The notes: generated from the letters alone by a model not told the origin. Shown: positions 26,358-36,196, numbered from the stretch's first letter. The stretch: 64,000 bases of DNA from Thiohalocapsa sp963704155 (GCA_963704155.1 CAVPHF010000037.1:19053-83052); one strand, 5' to 3'. Numbers and translations are program-made.

Positions 26358-27170
26358 ATGAAGCGAACCGTGTACTTCGTCTCAGAGAGCACCGGTATCA
26401 CAGCCGAGGCGCTCGGCCACAGCCTGTTGTCGCAGTTCGACAGTGTGGATTTCGAGCAGATCTATATGCCCTATATCAACACAGAGGCGCGCGCGACGGC
26501 GCTCACACGGCGCATGCAGGAGGCGTTCGAACGCGATGGTATGCGCCCGATCGTGTTTGCGACCATGCTCAACGACGATATTGTCGCCATCCTAAAAGCG
26601 GGAAACTGTTATTACATGGAGTTGTTCGAGCGCTTCGTCGAGCCCCTCAGCGTCGAATTGGGCATACCCCCTAGCCGTCAGTCTGGCCGCAGTCACGCCA
26701 TCACTAAGCCCAGCTCATACACGAAACGTATCGATGCGATCAATTTCGCGATGGCCAACGACGACGGCGTGCGCCCGGACAACTTTCGTTACGCGGACCT
26801 GGTGCTGGTGGGTGTCTCACGCTCAGGCAAGACGCCGACCTGCCTCTACTTGGCGATGCATTACGGGCTGCGCCCGGCCAACTACCCGATCACAGAGGAA
26901 GACTTCGAGCGCGGCGAGCTGCCGCAAGAGATCTGGTCGGCGAAGGATAAGATCTTCGGTCTCACCATCGATCCGCAGCGGTTGCAGATGATCCGCGAGG
27001 AACGCCGGCCGGGCAGTGCTTACGCATCGTCGGTGCGCTGCAAAAAGGATATCCGCGATGCCCAGAACATGTTCAAGCGGCTCGATGTGCCGGTGCTGAA
27101 TACGACCAATCAATCCATCGAAGAGATCTCGTCACAGATCCTCCGGGCGATGAAGACGCAGCCTCAGTGA
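26358..27170 (+). CDS. ppsR: PEP synthase regulatory protein (kinase/pyrophosphorylase, DUF299)
   Basis: A 270-aa bifunctional regulator that inactivates phosphoenolpyruvate synthase by ADP-dependent phosphorylation and reactivates it by phosphate-dependent dephosphorylation. The family N-terminus VYFVSESTGITAEALG is intact. The P-loop-like GVSRSGKTPTCLYLA and the following GLRPANYPITEEDF are conserved, as is the C-terminal NTTNQSIEEIS. The start is the ATG at 26358 behind TAGGAA. ppsA is not adjacent here. This is not the photosynthesis repressor also called PpsR. Confidence 0.9.
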   Translation: MKRTVYFVSESTGITAEALGHSLLSQFDSVDFEQIYMPYINTEARATALTRRMQEAFERDGMRPIVFATMLNDDIVAILKAGNCYYMELFERFVEPLSVELGIPPSRQSGRSHAITKPSSYTKRIDAINFAMANDDGVRPDNFRYADLVLVGVSRSGKTPTCLYLAMHYGLRPANYPITEEDFERGELPQEIWSAKDKIFGLTIDPQRLQMIREERRPGSAYASSVRCKKDIRDAQNMFKRLDVPVLNTTNQSIEEISSQILRAMKTQPQ

Positions 27171-27244
27171 GGCGCGCGCTGAGGCCGGTTCGGGTCTAAG
27201 GCGATTCCTGTCACATCCCTCGGCTCCTCGAAACCCAGCTATAT

Positions 27245-29437
27245 ATGAAGCCTCTATTGTTGTTTGTCCTGATCGGCCAGTTGGCTTGCGCGCTGCCGTC
27301 CGCTGCGGCCGCTGAGCCGCGAATCGGGCTGGTCTTGAGCGGCGGCGGCGCGCGCGGTGCCGCGCACGTTGGCGTGTTAAAGGTGCTGGAGGAGATGCGT
27401 ATTCCAATCGCTGCGGTTGCCGGCACGAGCATGGGCGCGCTGGTGGGCGGCGCCTACTCGAGCGGTGTCGACCCAGATGCGCTGGAGCAGTTGCTGACCA
27501 GCGCCGACTGGGATGCGCTCTTCGTCGATGCGCCGCCGCGCGACCAATGGACGATGCGCCGCAAGGACGATCAACGCCAAGGCACGCTGGACTTCAGCAT
27601 CGGTGTGCGCGACGGCAAGGTGAAGCTGCCCAAGGGTGCGCTTGCCGGGCAGAAGATCGAGCTGTTCTTTGCCGAGATAATGCAGGCAAGCGAAGGCGTC
27701 GAGGACTTCGACGCGCTTCCGATCCCTTTTCGCGCGGTCGCTACCGATCTCGAGGACGGGGCGGCAAAGGTGTTCGCCAAGGGCTCCTTGCCGCGGGTGA
27801 TGCGGGCGAGCATGTCGGTGCCAGGCGCCTTCGCACCGGTCGAGATCGATGGTCGGCTCTATGTCGACGGTGGACTGGTGCGCAATCTGCCGGTGGATGT
27901 CGCGCGGCGCATGGGTGTCGATCTGGTCATCGCCGTCAACCTCGGAAGTTCCTATCTGCCCCGCGACCAATTGGAGACCGTGGTCGGGGTCTTGGGACAG
28001 ATGGTCGCCATCCTGACGGAGCAGAATGTGCAGCGGTCGCTGGCCGAGCTGCACCCTCGGCGTGACCTGCTGATCAAGCCGGACCTCGGTGATGTCGGCT
28101 CGACCGATTTCAAGCGCGCGGCCGAGGCAATCGCCGCAGGCGAACGGGCGGCAAACGCCGCTGCGCAACGCCTCGCGCACCTCAGCGTTAGTCCTGAGCG
28201 CTATGCCGCTTGGCGGGCGCAGCGTTCACGGCCGCCAATTGGCGGCGAGCGCATCGATGCGGTTCGCATCGTCGGTATCGAGCGTGTCAACCAGGCGTTG
28301 TTCGAACCGCTGATCGCGCATCAGCAGGGCCAGCCGCTCGATCGCAGTCGATTGGAGTCGGACATACAAGACCTCTACGGGCGCGGCGACTTCGAGCGCA
28401 TCGGCTATCGTGTCGAGCGGCGCGACGGGCGCAACCTGCTGATCGTCGACGCGGCGGAGAAGGCTTGGGGGCCGGGCTACCTGAGCTTCGGGCTGGGTTT
28501 CCGCTCTGATTTCGTTGGCGACAACCGATTCGGTCTGCGCGCAACCTTTCGCCGCAGCTGGCTTAATGACCTCGGCGGCGAGTGGCTGACGTCGATTCAG
28601 CTTGGCAATGAGCTCGAGTTCTACTCGGAGCTGTACCAGCCGTTCCGGCTCGATCGCGCCGTCTTTGCCAGCCCTTATCTGCACATCGAGCGAAGCCCCA
28701 TCAGCGTGTTCGAGGGCTCACAGCGTGTCGCGCGTTATGATCTGCTGCGCAGCGCGATCGGGTTGGATTTCGGCAGTACGCTGTTGGACGAGCGCGCCGA
28801 GCTGCGCGTTGGCGCGCTTTTCGGCAACGCACAGACCAGCCTCGATACCGGCGAGTCGACGCTGCCGCGCAGCAACAACAATGAGTCCGGTCTGCGCGCT
28901 CGGTTTCGTTGGGATACCCTCGACAGTGTCGCCGCGCCCCGGTCCGGTGCCCGCTTGGAGCTGGACCTGTTCTCACCGCAGCCAGCGCTCGGCGCGGATC
29001 TGAGCTACAACCGCCTGCTCGCGGACTGGACCGGCGCAAGGGCCGTCGGCGAACACGCTCTGGTCGGGCGCCTGCGGCTCGGCAGCAGCGTCGGCAGCGA
29101 TATGCCCTACTACGACCAGTTTACGCTGGGCGGTTTCCTGGATCTTTCCGGCTACGCCAACGAGCAGTTCCGCGGTAACCAGCTGGCGTTCGGCGGGCTG
29201 ATCTACTATCACCGGTTGGCCACGCTGCAGCCGCCGCTTGGCCGCGGCATCTATCTGGGCGGCTCTCTTGAGGCGGGCTCGATCCGCGATACCATCGAGC
29301 CCTTGACGGAGCCGAAGACCCGCTTCGGCAGCAGTCTGTTTCTTGGCGCCGACACCTGGCTGGGGCCGGCCTACCTGGGCGTCGGTGTGAGCGGCGAAGG
29401 AGACGCCACAGGCTATTTCCTGCTCGGAAGGCCCTGA
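27245..29437 (+). CDS. Patatin-like phospholipase with BamA-type barrel (type Vd autotransporter)
   Basis: A 730-aa outer-membrane protein. After a signal peptide (LLLFVLIGQLACALPSAAAA) comes a patatin domain with the oxyanion motif SGGGARGAAHVG, the nucleophile in AGTSMGAL (Ser about 61) and the catalytic Asp in VDGGLVRNLP (about 208). Then comes a single POTRA-like segment (GERIDAVRIVGIERVN...) and a 16-strand barrel of the BamA/Omp85 type from about residue 400 to the end, with the terminal segment ATGYFLLGRP. This is the layout of PlpD of Pseudomonas, in which the barrel exports the lipase. Both catalytic residues are present. It stands alone. Confidence 0.85.
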   Translation: MKPLLLFVLIGQLACALPSAAAAEPRIGLVLSGGGARGAAHVGVLKVLEEMRIPIAAVAGTSMGALVGGAYSSGVDPDALEQLLTSADWDALFVDAPPRDQWTMRRKDDQRQGTLDFSIGVRDGKVKLPKGALAGQKIELFFAEIMQASEGVEDFDALPIPFRAVATDLEDGAAKVFAKGSLPRVMRASMSVPGAFAPVEIDGRLYVDGGLVRNLPVDVARRMGVDLVIAVNLGSSYLPRDQLETVVGVLGQMVAILTEQNVQRSLAELHPRRDLLIKPDLGDVGSTDFKRAAEAIAAGERAANAAAQRLAHLSVSPERYAAWRAQRSRPPIGGERIDAVRIVGIERVNQALFEPLIAHQQGQPLDRSRLESDIQDLYGRGDFERIGYRVERRDGRNLLIVDAAEKAWGPGYLSFGLGFRSDFVGDNRFGLRATFRRSWLNDLGGEWLTSIQLGNELEFYSELYQPFRLDRAVFASPYLHIERSPISVFEGSQRVARYDLLRSAIGLDFGSTLLDERAELRVGALFGNAQTSLDTGESTLPRSNNNESGLRARFRWDTLDSVAAPRSGARLELDLFSPQPALGADLSYNRLLADWTGARAVGEHALVGRLRLGSSVGSDMPYYDQFTLGGFLDLSGYANEQFRGNQLAFGGLIYYHRLATLQPPLGRGIYLGGSLEAGSIRDTIEPLTEPKTRFGSSLFLGADTWLGPAYLGVGVSGEGDATGYFLLGRP

Positions 29438-29549
29438 TCACTGCAAGCAGGCGTCTACCTGATACCATAGCGACCTAGTGAGCTTTACCGAGCCGATCCG
29501 GCCCGCGCGCACCTTGACCGCCGAATCCAGCACGAGGAGATCCAGCCAC

Positions 29550-30941
29550 TTGTCCCGCGACGACTCCGCCCGTTCCAAGCTTACCCCGTTGTCGGCGCTG
29601 GAACGTCGTTCCACCGTCGGTCTCGCGACCATCTTCGCGATGCGGATGCTCGGGCTCTTCATGATTCTGCCGGTGTTTGCCCTCTACGCGCATGACTTGG
29701 TCGGGGCGACGCCGGTGCTGGTCGGACTCGCCATCGGCGCCTATGGTCTCACGCAGGCACTGTTGCAGATTCCGTTCGGTCTATTGTCGGACCGTATCGG
29801 GCGCAAGCCGGTGATCTACGGCGGCCTGCTGATCTTCGCCGTCGGCAGCGTCATCGCCGCGAGTGCCGACTCCATCGCGGGTGTCATCTTTGGGCGAGCC
29901 ATGCAGGGCAGCGGCGCCATTGCGGCCGCCACCATCGCCTTGGCCGCGGATCTGACAAGGGAGTCGGTGCGCACCCGCGCCATGGCCGCTATCGGCATCA
30001 GTGTTGCCCTGTCCTTCGCCGCTGCGCTGGTGCTCGGACCACTGCTTGGAGAATGGATCGGCGTGGCGGGGATCTTCTGGCTGACCGCAGGCTTTGCGCT
30101 GCTCGGCATCTTGGTGTTGGCGCTCGTGGTGCCGACCCCGGAGCGCTCCAGCGTACACCGTGATTCACAGCCGGTGCTCGATCAGCTGTCGGGTGTGCTT
30201 GCCAATGGCACCTTGCTTCGGCTCGACCTCGGTATCTTTCTGCTGCACCTGACCATGGTCAGCCTGTTCGTGGTGCTGCCATTGTCATTCACCTCGGCCG
30301 GGCTGCCGGCGTCGGCGCACTGGAAGATCTATCTCCCGGTGGTGCTGGTTGCGATCGTGCTCATGGTGCCCTTCATCATCCTAGCTGAGCGTGCCGGCAA
30401 GGTGCGCCCGGTGCTGATCGGGGCCGCGATCGCCTTGTCGGCGGCCATGTTCGGCTTCGCTGCGTTCGATGGCTCGGTCTGGATGGCCGTGCTGTTGCTG
30501 AGCGTGATGTTCACGGTCTTCAATCTGCTCGAGGCGGTTCTGCCGTCGCTGGTGTCGAAGGCGGCCAGCGCTGGCGCCAAGGGCACCGCCATGGGAGTGT
30601 TCTCCAGCTCACAGTTCATCGGCGCCTTCCTCGGCGGGCTGCTCGGCGGTATCGCGCATGAGCGTTTCGGCCCGGAGGCGGTCTATCTGCTTGCTGGCTG
30701 CGCGGCGCTGGTCTGGCTGGCCGTGGTAACGACATTGCGACCGCCGGAAAACCTCGGCCGTCATGTGCTGCCGGTGGGCAGCCTGCCGGCCGCCAAGGTG
30801 CAGTCGCTGCGCGAGCAGCTGTTGGCGGTGCCCGGTGTCGAGGAGGCGGTCATCGTCATCGACGAGGGGGTGGCCTACCTGAAGGTGGACAATGGCAGGC
30901 TCGATTGGGCAAGATTAAACGCCTTTGCCGCGCCGTCCTGA
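29550..30941 (+). CDS. MFS transporter, YajR-like with C-terminal YAM domain
   Basis: Drug/proton-antiporter-type major facilitator of about 463 aa with twelve TM segments. The first is ATIFAMRMLGLFMILPVFALY, and the loop 2-3 motif GLLSDRIGRKPV is canonical. A soluble C-terminal domain of about 70 residues (PGVEEAVIVIDEGVAYLKV...) has the ferredoxin-like pattern of the YAM domain of E. coli YajR. The start is the TTG at 29550 because GAGGAG lies 10 bases upstream; an in-frame GTG at 29478 has no such site. ssb follows on the same strand, a common pairing in gammaproteobacteria. Substrate unknown. Confidence 0.82.
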   Translation: MSRDDSARSKLTPLSALERRSTVGLATIFAMRMLGLFMILPVFALYAHDLVGATPVLVGLAIGAYGLTQALLQIPFGLLSDRIGRKPVIYGGLLIFAVGSVIAASADSIAGVIFGRAMQGSGAIAAATIALAADLTRESVRTRAMAAIGISVALSFAAALVLGPLLGEWIGVAGIFWLTAGFALLGILVLALVVPTPERSSVHRDSQPVLDQLSGVLANGTLLRLDLGIFLLHLTMVSLFVVLPLSFTSAGLPASAHWKIYLPVVLVAIVLMVPFIILAERAGKVRPVLIGAAIALSAAMFGFAAFDGSVWMAVLLLSVMFTVFNLLEAVLPSLVSKAASAGAKGTAMGVFSSSQFIGAFLGGLLGGIAHERFGPEAVYLLAGCAALVWLAVVTTLRPPENLGRHVLPVGSLPAAKVQSLREQLLAVPGVEEAVIVIDEGVAYLKVDNGRLDWARLNAFAAPS

Positions 30942-31022
30942 CGGCGGAACGCGCCTAGAATGGTGCCGGTACTTCCGCGTTCGCGGTCTGCCTCAGGCGG
31001 AAGATGATGACAGGAGGAAGCT

Positions 31023-31556
31023 ATGGCTAGTGGAGGCGTCAATAAGGTCATTCTGATCGGCAATCTCGGTGCGGACCCTGAAGTCCGGTACATGCCGAGC
31101 GGCAATGCAGTTGCGAACCTGCGTATCGCGACCAGCGAGAGCTGGAAGGACAAGACGACCGGCGAGCCGCAGGAGCGGACCGAGTGGCATCGTGTCGCGA
31201 TCTTCGGCAAGCTCGGTGAAGTCGCTGGGCAATACCTGCGAAAAGGCTCCAAGGTCTATATCGAGGGTTCGTTGCGCACGCGTAAATGGCAAGGCCAAGA
31301 CGGCCAGGATCGCTATACCACGGAGGTGGTGGTGTCGGGTCTCGGCGGTGCGATGCAAATGCTGGACAGCCGCGGCGCGGGTAGTCAGAGCGTCAGCTAC
31401 GGGACGAATCAGCAGGACGCCAGTGGTGCCGATCAGCCATCCGGCCGACCTGCTGGCCAGGGCCAGCATCAGCCATCAGGGTTTGGCGACGACGCGGCCG
31501 GTGCGCCTGCTCCCGCGGGGCCGGACAGCGACTTCGACGATGACATCCCTTTCTGA
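31023..31556 (+). CDS. ssb: Single-stranded DNA-binding protein
   Basis: A 177-aa SSB with an N-terminal OB fold (GVNKVILIGNLGADPEVRYM, then WHRVAIFGKLGEVAGQYLRKG) and a Gln/Gly/Pro-rich linker. It ends in the acidic tip DSDFDDDIPF, which recruits repair and replication partners. The ribosome-binding site AGGAGGAAG precedes the ATG directly. Confidence 0.95.
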   Translation: MASGGVNKVILIGNLGADPEVRYMPSGNAVANLRIATSESWKDKTTGEPQERTEWHRVAIFGKLGEVAGQYLRKGSKVYIEGSLRTRKWQGQDGQDRYTTEVVVSGLGGAMQMLDSRGAGSQSVSYGTNQQDASGADQPSGRPAGQGQHQPSGFGDDAAGAPAPAGPDSDFDDDIPF

Positions 31557-31624
31557 GCGCCGAGCCTCGTACTGGCCAAGACCGTCAGCTGGCGGTCGAT
31601 CTATCGCCCCGGAGTGCTTTTGAT

Positions 31625-32527
31625 ATGTCCGACGCCCCACGCATCCTACTCATCGGCTCCGACGGCCAGGTCGGCTGGGAGCTTCGCCGCACACTGGCGC
31701 CGGTTGGGCAGGTGATCGCCGCGTCTCTGGAGAGCGAACAGGGTCCGTCGGTCGATCTCGCGGACGCCGCCTCGGTGCGCCGGATCTTCAACGAGGTGCA
31801 GCCCGACGCTGTGGTCAACGCCGCCGCCTACACGGCCGTCGACAAGGCGGAGACCGATCGCGAGCTAGCGCAGGCCATCAACGCCGACGCACTGCACCTG
31901 ATCGGAGAGCTGGCCAAGGCGTCGAACATCCCGGTGGTGCATTATTCGACCGATTTCGTGTTCTCAGGCCAAACCGAGCGGCCTTATCGCGAAGACGATG
32001 CACCCCAGCCCGTCAGCGTCTATGGGCAGAGCAAGCTGGATGGTGAACGCGCGCTGCTTGCGTCCGGTGCCGATGCGCTGGTGCTGCGCACGGCTTGGCT
32101 CTATGGTGGGCGCGGGAATAACTTCTTGCTAACCATGCTCAACCTGTTCCGCGAGCGCAGCGAACTGCGCATCGTCGATGATCAGATCGGTACGCCCACC
32201 TGGAGCCGAATGCTGGCCGAGGTGACCTCTCTGGTCTTGCACCGCGTCTTCGTTGGCGAGCTGGACATGGCCCGCATCGGCGGTGTCTACCATTGCACCA
32301 GCGCCGGGGCCACGTCCTGGTTCGGCTTTGCCGAGGCGATTCGCGAGGCCAGCGGCAGCAAGTGCCAGCTGCTGCCGATTCCCACCAGCGAGTACCCGGC
32401 GCCGGCACACCGGCCCGCCTATTCGGTGCTCGACACGGGTAAGTTCCGTAAGACCTTCGGTCTGACGTTGCCCGATTGGCGCCAATCGCTCGCGCTCTGT
32501 TTGGCGGACCTGTCTTCCAATCGATAA
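31625..32527 (+). CDS. rmlD: dTDP-4-dehydrorhamnose reductase
   Basis: Final enzyme of dTDP-L-rhamnose synthesis, an NAD(P)H-dependent short-chain reductase of 300 aa. The glycine motif LLIGSDGQVGWEL, AAAYTAVDKAE, the catalytic STDFVFSG and YGQSKLDGE, and the RTAWLYG segment are all present in order. Rhamnose would go into O-antigen. The other rml genes are not in the window. Confidence 0.92.
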   Translation: MSDAPRILLIGSDGQVGWELRRTLAPVGQVIAASLESEQGPSVDLADAASVRRIFNEVQPDAVVNAAAYTAVDKAETDRELAQAINADALHLIGELAKASNIPVVHYSTDFVFSGQTERPYREDDAPQPVSVYGQSKLDGERALLASGADALVLRTAWLYGGRGNNFLLTMLNLFRERSELRIVDDQIGTPTWSRMLAEVTSLVLHRVFVGELDMARIGGVYHCTSAGATSWFGFAEAIREASGSKCQLLPIPTSEYPAPAHRPAYSVLDTGKFRKTFGLTLPDWRQSLALCLADLSSNR

Positions 32528-32837
32528 GTGTCTGATCGGGGTCAGTAGCTCGTCGGCGGCGCATTTGGGCTCGGGTGATTCCTTCTATCCACCAACACGA
32601 CGCGAACGCGCGGTCGGTAGCGGAAATGCGCCGTTTTCGGATCCCTGGCCTGACTATTGCTGAGCCACTCGAGAATCCGTCGCGTGACGATCGCGGTCAC
32701 CGGGTCTTCGTTGTTTTCGAGATCAGGGCAGTTCCAAATCATTGCTCCTACCGTTGCCGGCCAAACAGGGCTTCATTGCCTTGCATTCGTCGACCCCAAG
32801 CCGCAATCCGATTGCACCCCCATCTAACACCAAGAGT
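32528..32837. other. Gap between rmlD and pckG
   Basis: 310 bases. A leftward open frame at 32542-32742 (66 codons) has no recognisable features and I do not call it. The rightward frame of pckG is open through much of the gap, but its sequence there is not family-like. Confidence 0.35.
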
Positions 32838-34709
32838 ATGACGACCATGACCACCACTCACGACGGCGCCCGCCGAACGAACAACACAAAGCTTCTCGCC
32901 TGGGTCGACGAAATGGCCAAGCTGTGCACTCCCGACCGAATCTACTGGTGCGATGGCACCCAGGAAGAGTCCGATCGGCTGTGCGACGAAATGGTCGAGA
33001 GTGGCACCTTCATCCGGCTGAATCCGCAAAAGCGGCCGAACAGTTTTCTCGCCCGCTCGCATCCAAGCGACGTCGCGCGCGTCGAGGACCGCACATTCAT
33101 TTGCTCCGAGCGTGAGGAGGACGCCGGTCCCACCAACAATTGGATGGCCCCTGATGAGATGCGCGCTCGACTTATTGAGCGCTTTTCGGGCTGCATGCGT
33201 GGGCGCACCATGTATATCATCCCGTTCAGCATGGGTCCGCTTGGCTCCGCTATCTCTCACATCGGCGTCGAAATCACCGATTCGGCCTATGTGGTGGTCA
33301 ACCAGCGAATCATGACGCGGATGGGTCAAAAGGCACTGGAGGTGCTCGGCGAGCACGGCGATTTCGTCCCCTGTATGCACAGCGTTGGTGCGCCTTTGGC
33401 GCCGGGCGAGCAGGATGTGCCCTGGCCTTGTGCCCCCAATGTCGCGGACAAGTACATCAGCCACTTCCCGGAGACCCGCGAGGTTTGGTCCTTTGGCAGC
33501 GGCTATGGCGGCAATGCGCTGCTCGGCAAGAAGTGCTTTGCGTTGCGCATCGCCTCGGTGATGGCCCGCGATGAGGGCTGGCTGGCCGAGCACATGCTGA
33601 TCCTTGGCGTCGAGTCGCCGGCCGGGAACAAGCATTACGTCGCCGCCGCCTTCCCGAGTGCTTGCGGCAAGACCAATTTTGCCATGCTCATCCCGCCGAA
33701 GGGCTTCGAAGACTGGAAGGTCACCACGGTTGGTGACGACATTGCCTGGATCAAGCCAAACCCGGAAGACGGCAAGTTCTATGCCATCAATCCCGAATAC
33801 GGATTCTTCGGCGTTGCGCCGGGCACCAGTGCCCGGTCCAACCCCAATGCCCTGGCCTCGGTCCGGGGCAATGCCATCTTTACCAATACCGCGCTCACTG
33901 ATGATGGCGACATCTGGTGGGAGGGGCTGACGGATGAACCACCGGAGCACTTGATCGACTGGCAGGGCAACGATTGGACGCCGGGCTGCGGCCATCCGGC
34001 CGCGCATCCCAACTCGCGCTTCACGTCACCGGCGAGCCAATGTCCATCGATCGACCCAGACTGGGAAAACCCGAAGGGCGTGCCGATCACGGCCTTCCTG
34101 TTCGGCGGCCGGGTCAGCGGCAACTTTCCGCTCGCGTTCCAGAGTTATAACTGGGAGCACGGCGTCTACATGGCGGCGACCATGGGCTCCGAGGCCACAG
34201 CGGCAGCGATTGGCCAGGCATCGATGCGGCGTGATCCCATGGCGATGCTGCCCTTCTGCGGCTACAACATGGCCGACTACTGGAGGCATTGGCTGCGTAT
34301 CGGCCGCAAGAACGTCGCAACGCCCCCGCGCATATTTCGTGTCAACTGGTTCCGTAAGGACGCGCACGGCCGCTTCATCTGGCCGGGCTTTGGCGAGAAT
34401 ATGCGTGTGCTGAAGTGGGTCATCGATCGCTGCGAGGGGCGCGCGTCGGCCATCGAAGGCCCGATCGGCTGGTTGCCAAGCTGGGATGATCTGACCTGGG
34501 ACGGGCTCGACTTCAAGCCCGATGACTTCTTCTCGATCATGAACATCGACAAGGAAGCATCACGCCAGGAGACGGTCGATCAGGAAGAGCTGTTCACCCG
34601 CTTTGGCGACCATCTTCCGCGAGAGATGGAACTCGAGCGCGAGCTGCAGCTGGCGCGGCTTTATCATTCACCGAAGGTTTGGGACCTCTCCCGCGCCGTC
34701 GGACGCTAG
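32838..34709 (+). CDS. pckG: Phosphoenolpyruvate carboxykinase (GTP)
   Basis: Converts oxaloacetate and GTP to PEP, CO2 and GDP. 623 aa, the length typical for the GTP-dependent class. Hallmarks are YWCDGTQEE near the N-terminus, RTMYIIPFSMGPLGS, the active-site P-loop AAFPSACGKTNFAML, PGTSARSNPNA and WFRKDAHGRFIWPGFGENMRVL. The start is the ATG at 32838 (a second ATG lies 9 bases on); the frame is open earlier but that part lacks homology. Links to carbon assimilation or gluconeogenesis together with the PEP synthase regulator upstream. Confidence 0.93.
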   Translation: MTTMTTTHDGARRTNNTKLLAWVDEMAKLCTPDRIYWCDGTQEESDRLCDEMVESGTFIRLNPQKRPNSFLARSHPSDVARVEDRTFICSEREEDAGPTNNWMAPDEMRARLIERFSGCMRGRTMYIIPFSMGPLGSAISHIGVEITDSAYVVVNQRIMTRMGQKALEVLGEHGDFVPCMHSVGAPLAPGEQDVPWPCAPNVADKYISHFPETREVWSFGSGYGGNALLGKKCFALRIASVMARDEGWLAEHMLILGVESPAGNKHYVAAAFPSACGKTNFAMLIPPKGFEDWKVTTVGDDIAWIKPNPEDGKFYAINPEYGFFGVAPGTSARSNPNALASVRGNAIFTNTALTDDGDIWWEGLTDEPPEHLIDWQGNDWTPGCGHPAAHPNSRFTSPASQCPSIDPDWENPKGVPITAFLFGGRVSGNFPLAFQSYNWEHGVYMAATMGSEATAAAIGQASMRRDPMAMLPFCGYNMADYWRHWLRIGRKNVATPPRIFRVNWFRKDAHGRFIWPGFGENMRVLKWVIDRCEGRASAIEGPIGWLPSWDDLTWDGLDFKPDDFFSIMNIDKEASRQETVDQEELFTRFGDHLPREMELERELQLARLYHSPKVWDLSRAVGR

Positions 34710-34718
34710 GCGGCATCG

Positions 34719-35228
34719 TTGATCTCGACGCCCGTGTCGGGCCTGCTCGGACGGCGGGTGATTGTCGACGCTTCGCGATCTCTCTGTTGCCTGCTGTTGA
34801 TGTTGCTCGGCTGCTCGGCTTTCGCCGCCGATGCAGATGCCAGCGTCGCCGAGCAGAGAAGGCGGGTTATCGCCGCGGTGAAATTGGCCTATGGGCTGGA
34901 GGCCGATTACTGGCGAAACCCGGCGGCCCATCCGACCTGGGATGCGCTTTACGCCCACTACCGCCGGGGCTTCAGCGCCTCCATCGCCGAGGCGATGACG
35001 GAGTTCACTCTCGACAATGATGGCGACATGGCCACCTGGATACCGGAGCAGGTCTATGTCGCTGATTTTGGATCCGATTTTGCGCTCGCCTGGTTCACCA
35101 CTCCGGACGACTTCCGCGATAGCGGTTTGTGGGGCTTTGAGCCCTACATGGTCGTGCGACTGCGCATCGAAGATGGCCGCTGGGTCATCTACTGGGCGGC
35201 GGACAGCTCGACACCGCCATCGCGGTGA
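34719..35228 (+). CDS. Small exported protein, possible lipoprotein
   Basis: A 169-aa protein starting 9 bases after the pckG stop. It has an N-terminal hydrophobic segment (LCCLLLMLLGCSAFAADA) that fits either a signal peptidase I site after AFA or a lipobox-like LLGC. The rest is mixed alpha/beta with many aromatic residues (ADYWRNPAAHPTWDALYAHY; GLWGFEPYMVVRLRIEDGRW), consistent with a small periplasmic beta-domain. No family recognised. The exact start is uncertain, since several GTG and ATG codons are possible. Confidence 0.6.
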   Translation: MISTPVSGLLGRRVIVDASRSLCCLLLMLLGCSAFAADADASVAEQRRRVIAAVKLAYGLEADYWRNPAAHPTWDALYAHYRRGFSASIAEAMTEFTLDNDGDMATWIPEQVYVADFGSDFALAWFTTPDDFRDSGLWGFEPYMVVRLRIEDGRWVIYWAADSSTPPSR

Positions 35229-35285
35229 TTTGCAGCCGTCACACCGACCCGCTGAACCTGGCCCTGATTGCATGCCGCAGTTTGC

Positions 35286-36113
35286 TCATGGGGTGCGCGC
35301 AACGGTCCAGACATCGACGCGGGCGGCGCCGGCGGCGCGCAGCGTCCGCGCCAGCTCACTGACGGTACTCCCGGTCGTGACGACATCGTCGAGCACGGCG
35401 ATATACAGCCCGTCGAGACGCTTCAGCGCGCTGAAGGCGCCGCGCATGTTTTTCATGCGCGCCTTCTGATCCAAGTCTGCCTGCGGCGTTGTCGCCAGCA
35501 CGCGCGCGCAGAAGCTGTCGTCTACCCGCACCGCCAATTGCTTGCCGACGACGCGAGCGAGTTCGCGCGCCTGATTGTAGCCGCGCTGGCGAAGGCGGCT
35601 CGGGTGCAGCGGCACCGGCAGAATCAGGTCCGGCAAATCGGCGGAGGTTGCCTGCAGCCGCCGCGCCAGCAGCAGTCCGAGAAGGCGCAGCAGATTCAGC
35701 CGCCCGCGAAACTTGAGGCCGGCGATCAGGACGGGCAGGGGTTCCTGGTAACGGAAGGCGGCTTGGCAGATCATGAACGGCGGTGCCCGGCGCTGGCAGG
35801 CGCCGCAGAGAACGGCCTTGCCGCCGTCGACGAGTTCGGCGGGCAACGGCAGCGCGCAGCGCGTGCAGCATGGGTCGATGGCCGGAAGGTCCGAACGGCA
35901 GCCGAGACAAAGATCGAGTCCGTCTTCGCCTGGCGCGCCGCAGAGCACGCAGGTGGCAGGAAACAAGAGATCCATGAACCAATTGGCGAACCGCTCGGCG
36001 ACCCGATTGGTGCCGCCGCCGAGAAAAGGCCCCGGCGGGGGACTTTCAGATTTGCCCGCTGAGACGCTCGGCCAAGCGGCGCGGCTGCATGCATCATTGT
36101 CGTTGGGCGGCAT
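35286..36113 (-). CDS. ComF-family phosphoribosyltransferase-like protein
   Basis: About 275 aa. The N-terminal half has the double zinc-ribbon of ComF proteins (CVLCG...CLGC, CTRC...CGAC). The C-terminal half has a type I phosphoribosyltransferase fold: PVPLHPSRLRQRGYNQA, then VLDDVVTTGSTVSE as the PRPP-binding loop. ComF homologues act in natural transformation. The start is uncertain: ATG at 36113 is used; GTG at 36182 and ATG at 35976 are alternatives. Divergent from the biotin operon, a frequent arrangement (comF next to bioB) in gammaproteobacteria. Confidence 0.85.
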   Translation of the reverse strand: MPPNDNDACSRAAWPSVSAGKSESPPPGPFLGGGTNRVAERFANWFMDLLFPATCVLCGAPGEDGLDLCLGCRSDLPAIDPCCTRCALPLPAELVDGGKAVLCGACQRRAPPFMICQAAFRYQEPLPVLIAGLKFRGRLNLLRLLGLLLARRLQATSADLPDLILPVPLHPSRLRQRGYNQARELARVVGKQLAVRVDDSFCARVLATTPQADLDQKARMKNMRGAFSALKRLDGLYIAVLDDVVTTGSTVSELARTLRAAGAARVDVWTVARTP

Positions 36114-36196
36114 TGAGGCTCTCGCGTTCGCCGTAGTGCAAGGCGGTTCTTTGCCAAGCGCGACTCGCCAGGGATGATGCACCAGCCGAGTGGGCG

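Noticed and set aside
32542..32742. Leftward 66-codon frame between rmlD and pckG
   Set aside because: No recognisable feature, no good ribosome-binding site; cannot be told from chance.
32748..34007. 419-codon leftward frame antisense to pckG
   Set aside because: It lies opposite a highly conserved gene; long antisense frames are expected in DNA with this GC content, and the translation shows no family features.
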